Origin: Azospirillum sp. B21
Lineage (GTDB): Bacteria > Pseudomonadota > Alphaproteobacteria > Azospirillales > Azospirillaceae
Direction: 5' to 3'
NCBI RefSeq assembly: GCF_008364825.1
Contig: NZ_VTTO01000015.1
Coordinates: forward strand, 1 to 64,000
Length of the DNA stretch: 64,000 nucleotides
Under the pieces are notes generated by a model. It ran no database searches. It had not been told where the DNA came from and worked only from the letters and a program-made list of their open reading frames with translations. Positions 1-8,935 of the stretch are shown here, in pieces. Both the position numbers and the translations under genes were made by a program. Each line of letters begins with the position of its first letter. The first letter of the stretch is position 1.

Positions 1-2
1 TG

Positions 3-194
3 CAGGCGGCGATCGAGGACGCCATCGCCCGCATCCGCGCCTGCGGCAAGCCGGCCGGCATCCTGTCGGCGGACGAGGCTTTGGCGAAGCGCTACATCGA
101 ACTCGGCTGTACCTTCGTCGCCGTCGGCTCCGACCTCGGCATCCTCGCCCGCACCTCCGAACAGCTCGCCGCTAGGTTCAAGACGAACGCCTGA
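3..194 (+). CDS. HpcH/HpaI-family aldolase, C-terminal part (GarL-like)
   Basis: Only the last 63 residues are in the window; the gene begins upstream. The segment KPAGILSADEALAKRYIELG followed by FVAVGSDLG is the typical C-terminal part of class II HpcH/HpaI pyruvate aldolases, where the last strand closes the TIM barrel. It ends 13 bases before galactarate dehydratase, in the same direction. The likely role is therefore cleavage of 2-keto-3-deoxy- or 5-keto-4-deoxy-D-glucarate to pyruvate and tartronate semialdehyde, as in GarL. Family assignment is strong. The exact substrate is inferred from the neighbour, because the catalytic half is not visible. Confidence 0.75.
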   Translation, partial: QAAIEDAIARIRACGKPAGILSADEALAKRYIELGCTFVAVGSDLGILARTSEQLAARFKTNA

Positions 195-207
195 GAGGAC
201 CCGTCCG

Positions 208-1737
208 ATGTCCGACACTCCGCTCTACATCAAGGTGCATGGCGACGACAATGTCGCCATCATCGTCAACAACCTGGGCCTGCCGGAAGGAACGGCGTTC
301 CCCTGCGGCCTGACCTTGCGCGAGTTCGTGCCCCAGGGCCACAAGGTGGTGCTCGCCGATCTGGCGGAGGGCGATCCGATCCTCCGCTACGGCGAGGTGA
401 TCGGCCATGCCGCGCGCGACATCGCCCGCGGAAGCTGGATCGAGGAATCACTGGTGAGGCTGCCATCCGCTCCGGCGCTGGGCAGCCTGCCGCTCGCCAC
501 CAACGTCCCGCCGGCGCAACCGCCGCTGGAGGGCTACACATTCGAAGGCTTCCGCAATCCGGACGGTTCGGTCGGCACCAAGAACCTGCTGGGCATCAGC
601 ATGAGCGTGCAGTGCGTGGCCGGGGTGATGGACTTCGCCATCGAGCGCATCAAGAAGGAGTTGCTGCCCCGCTACCCGAATGTCGACGACGTCGTCGCCA
701 TCGAACACGCCTATGGCTGCGGCGTGGCGATCAACGCCCCCGAAGCGGTGGTGCCGATCCGCACCCTGCAGAACCTCGCCCGCAACCCCAACCTGGGCGG
801 TCAGGTGATGGTGGTCGGGCTGGGCTGCGAGAAGCTGCAGCCGGAACGCCTGCTGCCGGCCGGCGCGTCCGGCGACACCAGCATCATGACGCTTCAGGAC
901 GAACGCCATGTCGGCTTCGGCGCCATGGTCGCCTTGATCATGGAGATGGCTGAGAAGCGCCTCCGGGAACTGGACGGGCGCCGGCGCGTGACCTGCCCGG
1001 CCGCCGACCTCGTGGTCGGCATGCAGTGCGGCGGCAGCGACGCCTTTTCCGGGGTCACCGCCAACCCGGCGGTCGGCTATGCCTCGGACCTGCTGGTGCG
1101 GGCCGGCGCGACCGTGATGTTCTCCGAAGTCACGGAAGTGCGCGACGCCATCCACCTGCTGACGCCGCGCGCGGTCGACGAGGAGGTGGGACGGGCCCTC
1201 ATTCGCGAAATGGACTGGTACGACCGTTACCTCTCGGCCGGCCAGACCGACCGCAGCGCCAACCCATCGCCGGGCAACAAGAAGGGCGGGCTGGCGAATG
1301 TGGTGGAAAAGGCGCTGGGCTCCATCGCCAAGTCGGGCAGCAGCCCGATCGTCGGGGTGCTGTCGCCCGGCGAGCGGGCCGACCGCAAGGGGCTGATCTA
1401 CGCCGCGACCCCCGCCAGCGACTTCGTCTGCGGCACGCTGCAGCTGGCATCGGGCTGCAACATGGAGGTGTTCACCACCGGGCGCGGCACGCCCTACGGT
1501 CTTGCCATGGTACCGGTCATCAAGGTCTCGACCCGCACGGCGCTAGCCGAGCGCTGGCACGACCTGATCGACGTGGATGCCGGACGCATCGCCACCGGTC
1601 AGGCAACCATCGAGGACATCGGCTGGGAGATTTTCCGCATGATCCTGGATGTCGCCAGCGGCCGGAAGAAGACCTGGGCCGACCATTGGGGCATCCGCAA
1701 CGCGATGACGCTGTTCAACCCGGCGCCGGTCACCTGA
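208..1737 (+). CDS. garD: Galactarate dehydratase
   Basis: A 509-residue enzyme of the UxaA/GarD dehydratase family, predicted to dehydrate D-galactarate to 5-keto-4-deoxy-D-glucarate using iron. An N-terminal SAF-like domain (about residues 1-95) precedes the large catalytic domain, which begins near GYTFEGFRNPDGSVGTKN. Segments such as EHAYGCGVAI, GLGCEKLQPERLLP, VGMQCGGSDAFSGVTANPAVG, and the C-terminal ASGRKKTWA with FNPAPVT follow enterobacterial GarD closely rather than altronate dehydratase. Length is normal for GarD. A purine-rich GAGAGGAC lies just before the ATG. The partial aldolase immediately upstream would use its product, so this is a hexarate catabolic operon. No regulator is visible in the window. 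Confidence 0.93.
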   Translation: MSDTPLYIKVHGDDNVAIIVNNLGLPEGTAFPCGLTLREFVPQGHKVVLADLAEGDPILRYGEVIGHAARDIARGSWIEESLVRLPSAPALGSLPLATNVPPAQPPLEGYTFEGFRNPDGSVGTKNLLGISMSVQCVAGVMDFAIERIKKELLPRYPNVDDVVAIEHAYGCGVAINAPEAVVPIRTLQNLARNPNLGGQVMVVGLGCEKLQPERLLPAGASGDTSIMTLQDERHVGFGAMVALIMEMAEKRLRELDGRRRVTCPAADLVVGMQCGGSDAFSGVTANPAVGYASDLLVRAGATVMFSEVTEVRDAIHLLTPRAVDEEVGRALIREMDWYDRYLSAGQTDRSANPSPGNKKGGLANVVEKALGSIAKSGSSPIVGVLSPGERADRKGLIYAATPASDFVCGTLQLASGCNMEVFTTGRGTPYGLAMVPVIKVSTRTALAERWHDLIDVDAGRIATGQATIEDIGWEIFRMILDVASGRKKTWADHWGIRNAMTLFNPAPVT

Positions 1738-1919
1738 TCGGACCGGTTCCCTTGCACAATGTCCCGGCGTTGGTTGCCGGACGCAAAAATTTGTTTCAGA
1801 TCGTTGCAATCAAAAGGGTTGGATTGACTCTAATCGTATGGCCTATTCCAGGCGCATGCGGGACGTGGGGCGCTTCCATGCCGTGACCGGGCATCGCATG
1901 GAAAGACACGATACGCAGC

Positions 1920-4900
1920 ATGATCATGTGGCTCGATTCCCTGTTCCGTCCCGCCGCGCCCGGCCCCTTGGACGCCGTGTTGGTCGGTTCCTACACCCCC
2001 TGGTTGGTGGGGCTGTCCTTCCTGGTCGCGGCTTTCGCCTCCCTGGCTGCCCTGATGATCGCCCAACGGCTGTCCACCGCCGCGCCGCTGGCCCGGACGG
2101 TGTGGCTCGCCGCCGGTTCAGCCAGCATGGGCGGCGGAATCTGGGCCATGCATTTCATCGGCATGCTGGCGTTCGCGCTGCCCTGCGGAGTCAACTACAG
2201 CGCCGGCCTGACGCTGCTGTCGCTCCTGCCCGGAATGATGGCCAGCGCCGTCGCCCTGCGAGTGATCGGACGGACGGACGAGATCGGGCGGAAGCGGCTG
2301 GCACTCAGCGCCGTGCTTATGGGTGCCGGCATCGGCGCCATGCACTACACCGGCATGGCCGCCATGGATATCGACGCGGTGCTGCGTTATGACGCGCGGC
2401 TGGTGGTGCTGTCGGTCGTGGTCGCGGTGGTGCTGGCCTTCGTCTCGCTGAGCATCCGCGGCCTGACCCGCCGGGCCAAGGCGGCCGGCGGCCGGCTTCT
2501 GGCGATGGCGGCGGCGGCCGCCGTGATGGGCGGCGCCATCACCGGCATGCACTACACCGCCATGCATGCCGCGGTCTTCTTCCCCGCCGATCAGCCGGAG
2601 ACGCTCGTCGCCACGCTGCCGCCGACGACGCTCGCGCTGCTGGTCGTCGTCTTCGCGGTGTCGCTCGCCACCGCCACCATGGCCGCCGCCGTCGCCGGGC
2701 GCCAGGTCGAAACCGCCCAGGCTCTGCGCGAGGAGATCTCCCGCCGCGCCGCGCTGGAGCGGGACGCCAAAGCCGGCGAGGCGCGGCTCCAGGCGATCTT
2801 CGACACGGTGGTCGACGGCATCATCACCATCAACGAGCGCGGCACCATCCTGCGGTGGAGCCCGGCCGCCGCCCGCATTTTCGGCTACGGCGCCGAGGAG
2901 ACCGTCGGCAACAACGTCTCCCTCCTGATGCCCGAGCCGCATCATTCCGCGCATGACGGGTATCTGCGTCATTTCCTCGACACCGGCGAGGCCAAGATCA
3001 TCGGGATCGGGCGCGAGACCGTCGGCCGCCGCAAGAGCGGGGAGATCTTCCCGCTGGAGTTGTCGATCAGCCAGGTCCGGCTGGGCGAGGAGATGCTGTT
3101 CACCGGCATCGTCCGCGACGTCACCGAACGCAAGCGCGTGCAGCGTGAGCTCGAGGAGGCCGTGCGCGGCGCCGACGCCGCCAACCGTGCCAAGTCGGCC
3201 TTCATCGCCAATGTCAGCCATGAGGTGCGCACGCCGCTGAACGCCATCATCGGCATGGCGCATATTCTCATGCGGGCCGGCATGGAACGGTCCCAGCATG
3301 ACCAGGCGGCCAAGATTCTCAACGCCGGCCGCTCGCTGCTGTCGATCATCAACGACATCCTCGACTTCTCGAAGGTCGAGGCCGGACAGCTCAACATCGA
3401 GGCGATCGAGCTGGACCTGGAGCGGGTGCTCCAGGACGTCGCCGACATGGTGGTGGAGAAGGTGGCGGCGAAGGGGCTCGAGCTGGTCGTCGACATCGGC
3501 GCCGACGTGCCGCTGCGCCTTGTCGGCGACCCTTTGCGGCTCGGCCAGATCCTGCTGAACTACGTCAGCAACGCCGTCAAGTTCACCCAGTCGGGCGAGA
3601 TAAAGGTGACGGTGCGGCGCGACGACGGCGCGGGCGAACCGGCGGAAGGGCGCGTGCGCCTGCATTTTGCCGTCCGCGACACCGGCATCGGTTTGTCGGA
3701 GGAAGCGCGGGGCCGCCTGTTCCAGCCTTTCCAGCAGGCCGACGCCTCGACCACACGGCGCTTCGGCGGCACCGGTCTTGGCCTCGTCATCAGCAAGCGG
3801 CTGGCCGAAATGATGGGCGGCAGCGTCGGGGTGGAGAGCCGCCCCGGCGAGGGCAGCACCTTCTGGTTCACCGCCGCCCTGGGCGTCGCCGCCAGCGCCG
3901 CGGACCGGAAGGCCGCCACGCCGGTCGGGCTGCGCGGCCGCCGCGCCCTGGTGGTCGAGGACAACGACAGCACCCGCACCGTGATCTGCGACATGCTGCG
4001 CTCGATGACCTTCGAGGTGCAGGGGGCCGCGGGCGGCAACGAGGCCGTCGCGGCGACCCGCGCGGCGCTTGCCGCCGGCAAGCCCTTCGACATCGTCTTC
4101 GTCGACTGGCGGATGCCGGGCATGGACGGAATAGACGCGGTGCGTGCGATCCGCGCCCTGTACGCCAAGGACCCGGTTTCCGCCGCCGACCTGGCCTTCG
4201 TGCTGGTCACGGCCTATGGCGGGGCGGAGATCATGCACCGTGCCGCACGTGCCGGCGTCGACGAGATCCTGGTCAAGCCGGTGAATCCCAGCATCTTGCT
4301 CGACGCCGCATCCCGCGCGCTCGGCATCGTCGGCGCCGACGCGGTTCCGACTGACGCGCCCGACGCCGCGATCGGCGCGCAGTTGGCCGGGCTGCGCATC
4401 CTGGTCGCCGAGGACAATCCGCTGAACCAGGACGTTGCCCGCGAGCTGCTGACCAGCGTCGGCGCTTTGCCCGACATCGCCGAAAACGGCGCCGTCGCTA
4501 TCGAGCGGCTGGCGGCACAGCGCTACGACCTCGTCCTGATGGACATGCAGATGCCGGTGATGGATGGGTTGACCGCCGTCCGCCTCCTCCGCGAGCGGCC
4601 CGAACTGACGACGCTGCCGGTGGTCGCGATGACGGCCAACGCCATGGCAAACGACCGTCAGGCTTGCCTGGACGCCGGCATGAACGACCACCTCTCCAAG
4701 CCGATCGACCCGGACGAGTTGTATGCGATGGTCGCCCTCTGGGCCGGACGCGCGGCGGAGGCACCGGACGGATCGGCGGAATACTCCCTGGACGGTGCCG
4801 CGCCCAGCGTCCGCCGTGCGGCGGCCGGCGTGCCGCCGCCCTTCGACGCCCTCGGGCCGGAGATCGACGCGGCGGCCGGCCTGCACCGGGTGCTGAACCG

Positions 4901-5507
4901 GCCGCAGCTCTATCGCTCCCTGCTCGACCGCTTCCGGGCCGAACAGGAAGACTCGGACGCGCTGATCGCCGATGCGCTCGCCGCTGGCAACCTCGCCCTT
5001 GCGGAGATCATCGTTCACACCGCCAAGGGCCTGTCGGCGCAGATCGGGGCCGGCGAACTCGCCGAAACGGCGGCGGCGCTGGAAGCTGCCTTGCGCGCTG
5101 GCGAAACCGGAGCCGAAACGGACGGGCTCGTCGCCCTATATGCGCAAGCGCTGCGCCGGGCGCTATCCGCCATCGACCGCGCGATCCCACAGCGGGCGGC
5201 ACGTCCCGCCGGGCAGTCTTCCGCCGCTTCTCTCGACGCACCACCCGGCACGCCGGCGGCTTTCGATCCCCTCCCCCCGCTGAGTGCTGCGCAGGAGGAT
5301 TTGCTGCGCCGGCTTGGCACCCTGCTGGCCGACGACGACGCCGATGCCCACGAGCTGGTCCCGCGGGAGGGGGAGGCTTTGCGCGCAGCGCTGGGATCCG
5401 AGGCCTACGCCACATTGGCGGCGGCCGTCGGGCGTTTCGATTTCGACCAAGGGCTGGCCGTCACGCGCCGCCGCCTGGATGCCAATACCACTTCCGCCGC
5501 CAGCTGA
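1920..5507 (+). CDS. MHYT-domain hybrid histidine kinase (PAS-HisKA-HATPase-REC-REC-Hpt)
   Basis: A 1195-residue inner-membrane sensor. Residues 1 to about 250 form an MHYT sensor with three repeats (MHFIGM near 77, MHYTGM near 141, MHYTAM near 209); this fold is thought to bind a metal and sense diatomic gases. A coiled linker and a FixL-like PAS domain (about 285-395) follow. The HisKA motif SHEVRTPLNAI has phosphoacceptor His434, then an HATPase with the GTGLGL box. Two receiver domains have Asp729 and Asp875, and a C-terminal Hpt domain has His1033 (VHTAKGLSAQ). The receiver plus Hpt layout implies a multistep relay to a separate regulator. The HD-GYP regulator begins 14 bases downstream and is the obvious partner. 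A second ATG lies two codons in. Confidence 0.93.
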   Translation: MIMWLDSLFRPAAPGPLDAVLVGSYTPWLVGLSFLVAAFASLAALMIAQRLSTAAPLARTVWLAAGSASMGGGIWAMHFIGMLAFALPCGVNYSAGLTLLSLLPGMMASAVALRVIGRTDEIGRKRLALSAVLMGAGIGAMHYTGMAAMDIDAVLRYDARLVVLSVVVAVVLAFVSLSIRGLTRRAKAAGGRLLAMAAAAAVMGGAITGMHYTAMHAAVFFPADQPETLVATLPPTTLALLVVVFAVSLATATMAAAVAGRQVETAQALREEISRRAALERDAKAGEARLQAIFDTVVDGIITINERGTILRWSPAAARIFGYGAEETVGNNVSLLMPEPHHSAHDGYLRHFLDTGEAKIIGIGRETVGRRKSGEIFPLELSISQVRLGEEMLFTGIVRDVTERKRVQRELEEAVRGADAANRAKSAFIANVSHEVRTPLNAIIGMAHILMRAGMERSQHDQAAKILNAGRSLLSIINDILDFSKVEAGQLNIEAIELDLERVLQDVADMVVEKVAAKGLELVVDIGADVPLRLVGDPLRLGQILLNYVSNAVKFTQSGEIKVTVRRDDGAGEPAEGRVRLHFAVRDTGIGLSEEARGRLFQPFQQADASTTRRFGGTGLGLVISKRLAEMMGGSVGVESRPGEGSTFWFTAALGVAASAADRKAATPVGLRGRRALVVEDNDSTRTVICDMLRSMTFEVQGAAGGNEAVAATRAALAAGKPFDIVFVDWRMPGMDGIDAVRAIRALYAKDPVSAADLAFVLVTAYGGAEIMHRAARAGVDEILVKPVNPSILLDAASRALGIVGADAVPTDAPDAAIGAQLAGLRILVAEDNPLNQDVARELLTSVGALPDIAENGAVAIERLAAQRYDLVLMDMQMPVMDGLTAVRLLRERPELTTLPVVAMTANAMANDRQACLDAGMNDHLSKPIDPDELYAMVALWAGRAAEAPDGSAEYSLDGAAPSVRRAAAGVPPPFDALGPEIDAAAGLHRVLNRPQLYRSLLDRFRAEQEDSDALIADALAAGNLALAEIIVHTAKGLSAQIGAGELAETAAALEAALRAGETGAETDGLVALYAQALRRALSAIDRAIPQRAARPAGQSSAASLDAPPGTPAAFDPLPPLSAAQEDLLRRLGTLLADDDADAHELVPREGEALRAALGSEAYATLAAAVGRFDFDQGLAVTRRRLDANTTSAAS

Positions 5508-5521
5508 TCCTGCTCATTCCC

Positions 5522-6670
5522 ATGACCACAGCCGCCCTGCCGATCGAAAGACCGCTTGCGATGACCGACTCCGAAGCCCGCCGCCCCCTCGTGCTCGTGG
5601 TGGACGATACACCGGACAACCTGATGTTGATGGCCGGCCTGCTGAAGGAGAGCTACCGCGTCAAGGTGGCGAGCGGCGGCGAGAAGGCGCTGCGGATCGC
5701 GCAAACCGCTCCGGCTCCCGACCTGATCCTGCTCGACATCATGATGCCGGACATGGACGGCTACGCCGTGTGTCGCCAGTTGAAGGCCGATGCCGCCACC
5801 CGCGACATCCCGGTGGTCTTCCTGACCGCTTTGTCGGAGCAGGCGGACGAGCAGGCCGGGCTGGAACTGGGTGCGGTGGACTACATCACCAAGCCGATCA
5901 GCGCGCCCATTCTGCTGGCGCGCGTGCGCAATCACATCCGCCTCAAGGAGGCGGCCGACTACATCCGCGACAAGAACCTGTTCCTGGAAGCCGAAGTGGA
6001 GCGCCGCACCGCCCATATGCGGGCGATCCAGGACGTGACGATCATGGCATTGGCCTCTCTGGCGGAGACGCGGGACAACGAGACCGGCAGCCATATCCTG
6101 CGGACCCAGCATTACGTCCGCGCCCTGGCCGAAGAGTTGCGCCATCACCCGCGCTTCGCCGCCTTCCTGAGCGACGGCGTCATCGACCTGCTCTATAAAT
6201 CTGCGCCGCTGCACGACATCGGCAAGGTCGGCATCCCCGACGCCATCCTGCTGAAGCCGGGCAAGCTGACGGCGGCGGAGTGGGAAATCATGAAGACCCA
6301 CGCCACGCTGGGCAGCGATTCACTGGCGCGGGCGGAGGACCGGCTTGAAGGCGACACTCCATCCTTCCTGCGCTTCGCCCGCGAGATCGCCGAGGCGCAT
6401 CACGAGAAGTGGGACGGCTCCGGCTACCCGCGCGGCCTGAAGGGGGAGGACATTCCCGTATCGGCTCGGCTGATGGCGCTGGCCGACGTCTACGATGCCC
6501 TGATCTCCAGGCGCGTCTACAAGGATCCGATGAGCCACGAGCAGGCCTCGGCGATCATCCTGGACGGGCGGGGCCGCCATTTCGACCCGGATGTCACCGA
6601 CGCGTTCCTGCGGCTTGCCGGACGCTTCCAGGAAATCGCCGAGCGCTACGCCGACCAAAACATGTCGTGA
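5522..6670 (+). CDS. Response regulator with HD-GYP domain (cyclic-di-GMP phosphodiesterase, RpfG-like)
   Basis: A cytoplasmic regulator of 382 residues. The N-terminal receiver domain has phosphoacceptor Asp72 in LLDIMMPDMDGY and Lys in ITKP. A short helical linker (about 150-185) leads to an HD-GYP domain with HDIGKVGIPD (His231/Asp232), the HHEKWDGSGYP segment (GYP at 301-303) and the C-terminal FDPDV. These are the metal and substrate elements of c-di-GMP phosphodiesterases, which yield GMP. It follows the MHYT hybrid kinase by 14 bases and is probably its phosphorelay output, linking a gas or redox signal to c-di-GMP level. An in-frame ATG at 5561, with GAAAG upstream, is an alternative start that would shorten the protein by 13 residues. 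Confidence 0.93.
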   Translation: MTTAALPIERPLAMTDSEARRPLVLVVDDTPDNLMLMAGLLKESYRVKVASGGEKALRIAQTAPAPDLILLDIMMPDMDGYAVCRQLKADAATRDIPVVFLTALSEQADEQAGLELGAVDYITKPISAPILLARVRNHIRLKEAADYIRDKNLFLEAEVERRTAHMRAIQDVTIMALASLAETRDNETGSHILRTQHYVRALAEELRHHPRFAAFLSDGVIDLLYKSAPLHDIGKVGIPDAILLKPGKLTAAEWEIMKTHATLGSDSLARAEDRLEGDTPSFLRFAREIAEAHHEKWDGSGYPRGLKGEDIPVSARLMALADVYDALISRRVYKDPMSHEQASAIILDGRGRHFDPDVTDAFLRLAGRFQEIAERYADQNMS

Positions 6671-7050
6671 GAACCGCCCCTTCCCGGATGATGTCGATCC
6701 CGGCTGATGTCGATCATGCCGGAGATCGCCGGGTATAGGACGGGTTGATTGCCGACATGGGTCGCGAGAGAAACCATAAGGCGGGCGTACCCCCGCTGCT
6801 CCCGCAAAACCACTTAGGGCACGACCTCGATATTTGAACGCCGCTGCGGTCGCCACCTGCCACGCGACCTCGGCGTGTGCTCCATCATCACCAACGTGCC
6901 GCCACGGTCGCCGCGGCACCATCCTCAAAAGTCTCATTTCGTTTTGTATAATATTCCCAGCGCACAAACGTATTTTACAATGTTGACGTTACGCAGGATT
7001 CATGTTCACCATAAATCTACTAGATTTATGGACATAAGGGGAGCACCATC
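6671..7050. other. Intergenic region upstream of the transporter operon
   Basis: A 380-base non-coding stretch. The first half is GC-rich and holds two copies of GATGTCGATC (6690-6699 and 6706-6715) without clear meaning. From about 6920 the sequence becomes AT-rich, with a TATAAT at 6947-6952, a TTGACG at 6983-6988 and a perfect palindrome at 7009-7031 just before the substrate-binding protein gene. It most likely holds the promoter and control region of the operon starting at 7051. No terminator with a clear U-tract was found for the upstream gene. Confidence 0.5.
7009..7031. promoter_or_regulatory. Perfect 23-bp palindrome, probable operator
   Basis: Two 11-base arms (CCATAAATCTA and its exact complement) flank a single central base, ending 19 bases before the ATG of the substrate-binding protein. 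The site is AT-rich in GC-rich surroundings, and no run of T follows it, so a dimeric repressor or activator site is likelier than a terminator. The cognate regulator is not obvious among the neighbours. Confidence 0.6.
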
Positions 7051-8082
7051 ATGCGACAGCCAAGACGCCCCAGCCGCCGCGCCTTCGCGGCGATCGCCGC
7101 GTCGGTGATGGGTCTGCTGATGACCTCGGCAATCGCGGCTCCGGCAGCTGCCGAAGGACGCATCCGCATCGCCGAGCAATATGGGCTCGGCTATCTGCCG
7201 CTGCATGTGCTGCGCCACAACCAGTTGATCGAAAAGCACGGCAAGGCGCTGGGCCTCGACATCGCCGTCGAGTGGGTTCAGCTGTCCGGCGGCGCGGCGA
7301 TGAACGATGCGCTGCTGTCCGGCAGCATCGATCTGGGCTCCGCCGGCGTCGGGCCGCTGCTGACCATCTGGGACCGGACCAGGGGCAACGCCAACGTCAA
7401 GGCGATCGCGTCGCTGAACGACATGCCGCTGTTCCTGACCACCGCCAATCCCAAGGTCAAGACACTGAAGGACTTAACCGACGCCGACAAGATCGCGCTG
7501 CCGGCGGTGAAGGTCGGCGTGCAGGCCCGTATCCTGCAGTTGGCGGCGGAAAAGGAACTGGGCGCCGGCAAGCACGACGTGCTCGACAAGCTGACCGTGT
7601 CGATGCCGCATCCCGACGCCACGGCGGCCCTGCTGTCGGGCAGCGGCGGCATCACCGCCCATCTCTCCGGCCCACCCTTCCAGTACCAGCAGCTGGACAA
7701 CCCGAAGATCCACAAGGTCTTCAGCTCCTACGACGTGCTGGGCGGGCCGCACAGCTTCAACCTGATCTGGAGCAAGCAGTCCTTCCGCGACGACAACCCG
7801 AAGACCTACCGGGCCTTCCTGAACGCGCTTCGTGAGGCGATGGACAGCATCAACGCCGATCACGAGGCGGCTGCGGACGCCTATCTGGCACAGAACAAGG
7901 GCAGCCTGGACAAGGCCTATATCCTGCGCCTGCTGAAGGATCCCGACATCAGCTTCACCGTCACGCCGAACCGGACGGAGGCCTTCGCCGACTTCATGCA
8001 CAAAGTCGGCGCCATCAAGAACAAACCGGCCTCCTGGAAGGATTATTTCTTCGACGACCTGCATGACGGCGCGGGGAGCTGA
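7051..8082 (+). CDS. ABC transporter substrate-binding protein, NitT/TauT (NMT1/SsuA-like) family
   Basis: A 343-residue periplasmic binding protein. Twin Arg residues (RRPSRRAF), a hydrophobic stretch and an APAAAEG cleavage region form the signal peptide (about 1-35). The mature part starts RIRIAEQYGLGYLPLHVLR, typical of the SsuA/TauA/ThiY clan, and continues with the ALLSGSIDLGSAGVGPLLT segment that lines the ligand cleft in this family. Its ATPase and permease genes follow directly. Sulfonates, nitrate, thiamine precursors and aromatic acids are all known ligands of this clan, so the substrate cannot be read from sequence. The co-transcribed threonine-synthase-like gene hints at an amino-acid-like or phosphorylated compound, but this is a guess. 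Confidence 0.88.
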   Translation: MRQPRRPSRRAFAAIAASVMGLLMTSAIAAPAAAEGRIRIAEQYGLGYLPLHVLRHNQLIEKHGKALGLDIAVEWVQLSGGAAMNDALLSGSIDLGSAGVGPLLTIWDRTRGNANVKAIASLNDMPLFLTTANPKVKTLKDLTDADKIALPAVKVGVQARILQLAAEKELGAGKHDVLDKLTVSMPHPDATAALLSGSGGITAHLSGPPFQYQQLDNPKIHKVFSSYDVLGGPHSFNLIWSKQSFRDDNPKTYRAFLNALREAMDSINADHEAAADAYLAQNKGSLDKAYILRLLKDPDISFTVTPNRTEAFADFMHKVGAIKNKPASWKDYFFDDLHDGAGS

Positions 8083-8086
8083 CGCG

Positions 8087-8935
8087 ATGAACGCGCTGAC
8101 CTATCCGCACAGCATCGACAGCGACGGCCTGTCCGAACGGCCGCTGCTGGACGTCTCCGGCGTCACCCTGCAATACAAGACGCGCCGACACCTCGTCACC
8201 GCGACCTACCGCGTCGATTTCCAGGTGTTCCAGTCCGAACGCTATGTCCTGCTGGGACCGTCGGGCTGCGGCAAATCCTCCCTGCTGAAGGCGGTCGGCG
8301 GCTTCCTCCAGCCGGTGGAAGGGGCGATCCGCCTGAACGGCCGCACCGTGACGAAGCCCGGCCCCGACCGCATGATGGTCTTCCAGGAATTCGACCAGCT
8401 TCCGCCCTGGAAGACGGTCAAGGAGAACGTCATGTTCCCCCTGCTCGCCAGCGGCAAGGCCAGGCGGCGCGAGGCGGAGGAAAAGGCGCTCGACTGCATC
8501 GCCCGGGTGAACCTGTCGAAGTTCGCCGACGTCCACCCGCACATGCTGTCCGGCGGCATGAAGCAGCGCGTCGCCATCGCCCGCGCCATGGCGATGGAGC
8601 CCGACATCCTGCTGATGGACGAGCCCTTCGCCGCGCTCGACGCGCTGACCCGCCGCAAGATGCAGGAGGAGTTGCTGCAACTGTGGGACGACCTGCGCTT
8701 CACCGTGCTGTTCGTCACCCATTCCATCGAGGAGGCGCTGGTCGTCGGATCGCGCATCCTGGTGCTGTCGCCCCATCCCGGACAGGTGAAGGCGGAGGTC
8801 AACTGCGACGGTTACGACCATGGCGCCGTCGGCGGGGCGGAGTTCCAGACCCTCGCCGGCCGCATCCACACCATGCTGTTCGCCGAGGATGTGGAAGGCC
8901 CCAGTCAAGCCACCGGAAAGAGGCCAAGCGCATGA
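8087..8935 (+). CDS. ABC transporter ATP-binding protein, NitT/TauT family
   Basis: A 282-residue ATPase energising the importer formed with the genes on either side. It has the Walker A motif GPSGCGKSS, Q-loop region VFQEFDQLPPW, signature LSGGMKQRVAIARA, Walker B ILLMDEPFAALD and switch His in VTHSIEEA, so the full catalytic set is present. The ATG at 8087 is preferred because GGGGAG lies at good spacing and it starts 4 bases after the preceding stop. An in-frame ATG at 8063 would overlap the substrate-binding gene. Its stop overlaps the permease start (ATGA), indicating translational coupling. Confidence 0.92.
   Translation: MNALTYPHSIDSDGLSERPLLDVSGVTLQYKTRRHLVTATYRVDFQVFQSERYVLLGPSGCGKSSLLKAVGGFLQPVEGAIRLNGRTVTKPGPDRMMVFQEFDQLPPWKTVKENVMFPLLASGKARRREAEEKALDCIARVNLSKFADVHPHMLSGGMKQRVAIARAMAMEPDILLMDEPFAALDALTRRKMQEELLQLWDDLRFTVLFVTHSIEEALVVGSRILVLSPHPGQVKAEVNCDGYDHGAVGGAEFQTLAGRIHTMLFAEDVEGPSQATGKRPSA

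Noticed and set aside
2118..5018. A 966-codon open frame antisense to the MHYT hybrid kinase
   Set aside because: High-GC codon bias opens the opposite strand. The sense frame has complete kinase domains, and the antisense product is a His/Asp/Gly-rich shadow without any domain.
6690..6715. Direct repeat GATGTCGATC as an operator
   Set aside because: Two copies lie directly after the HD-GYP stop, far from the next start, and have no symmetry or promoter nearby.
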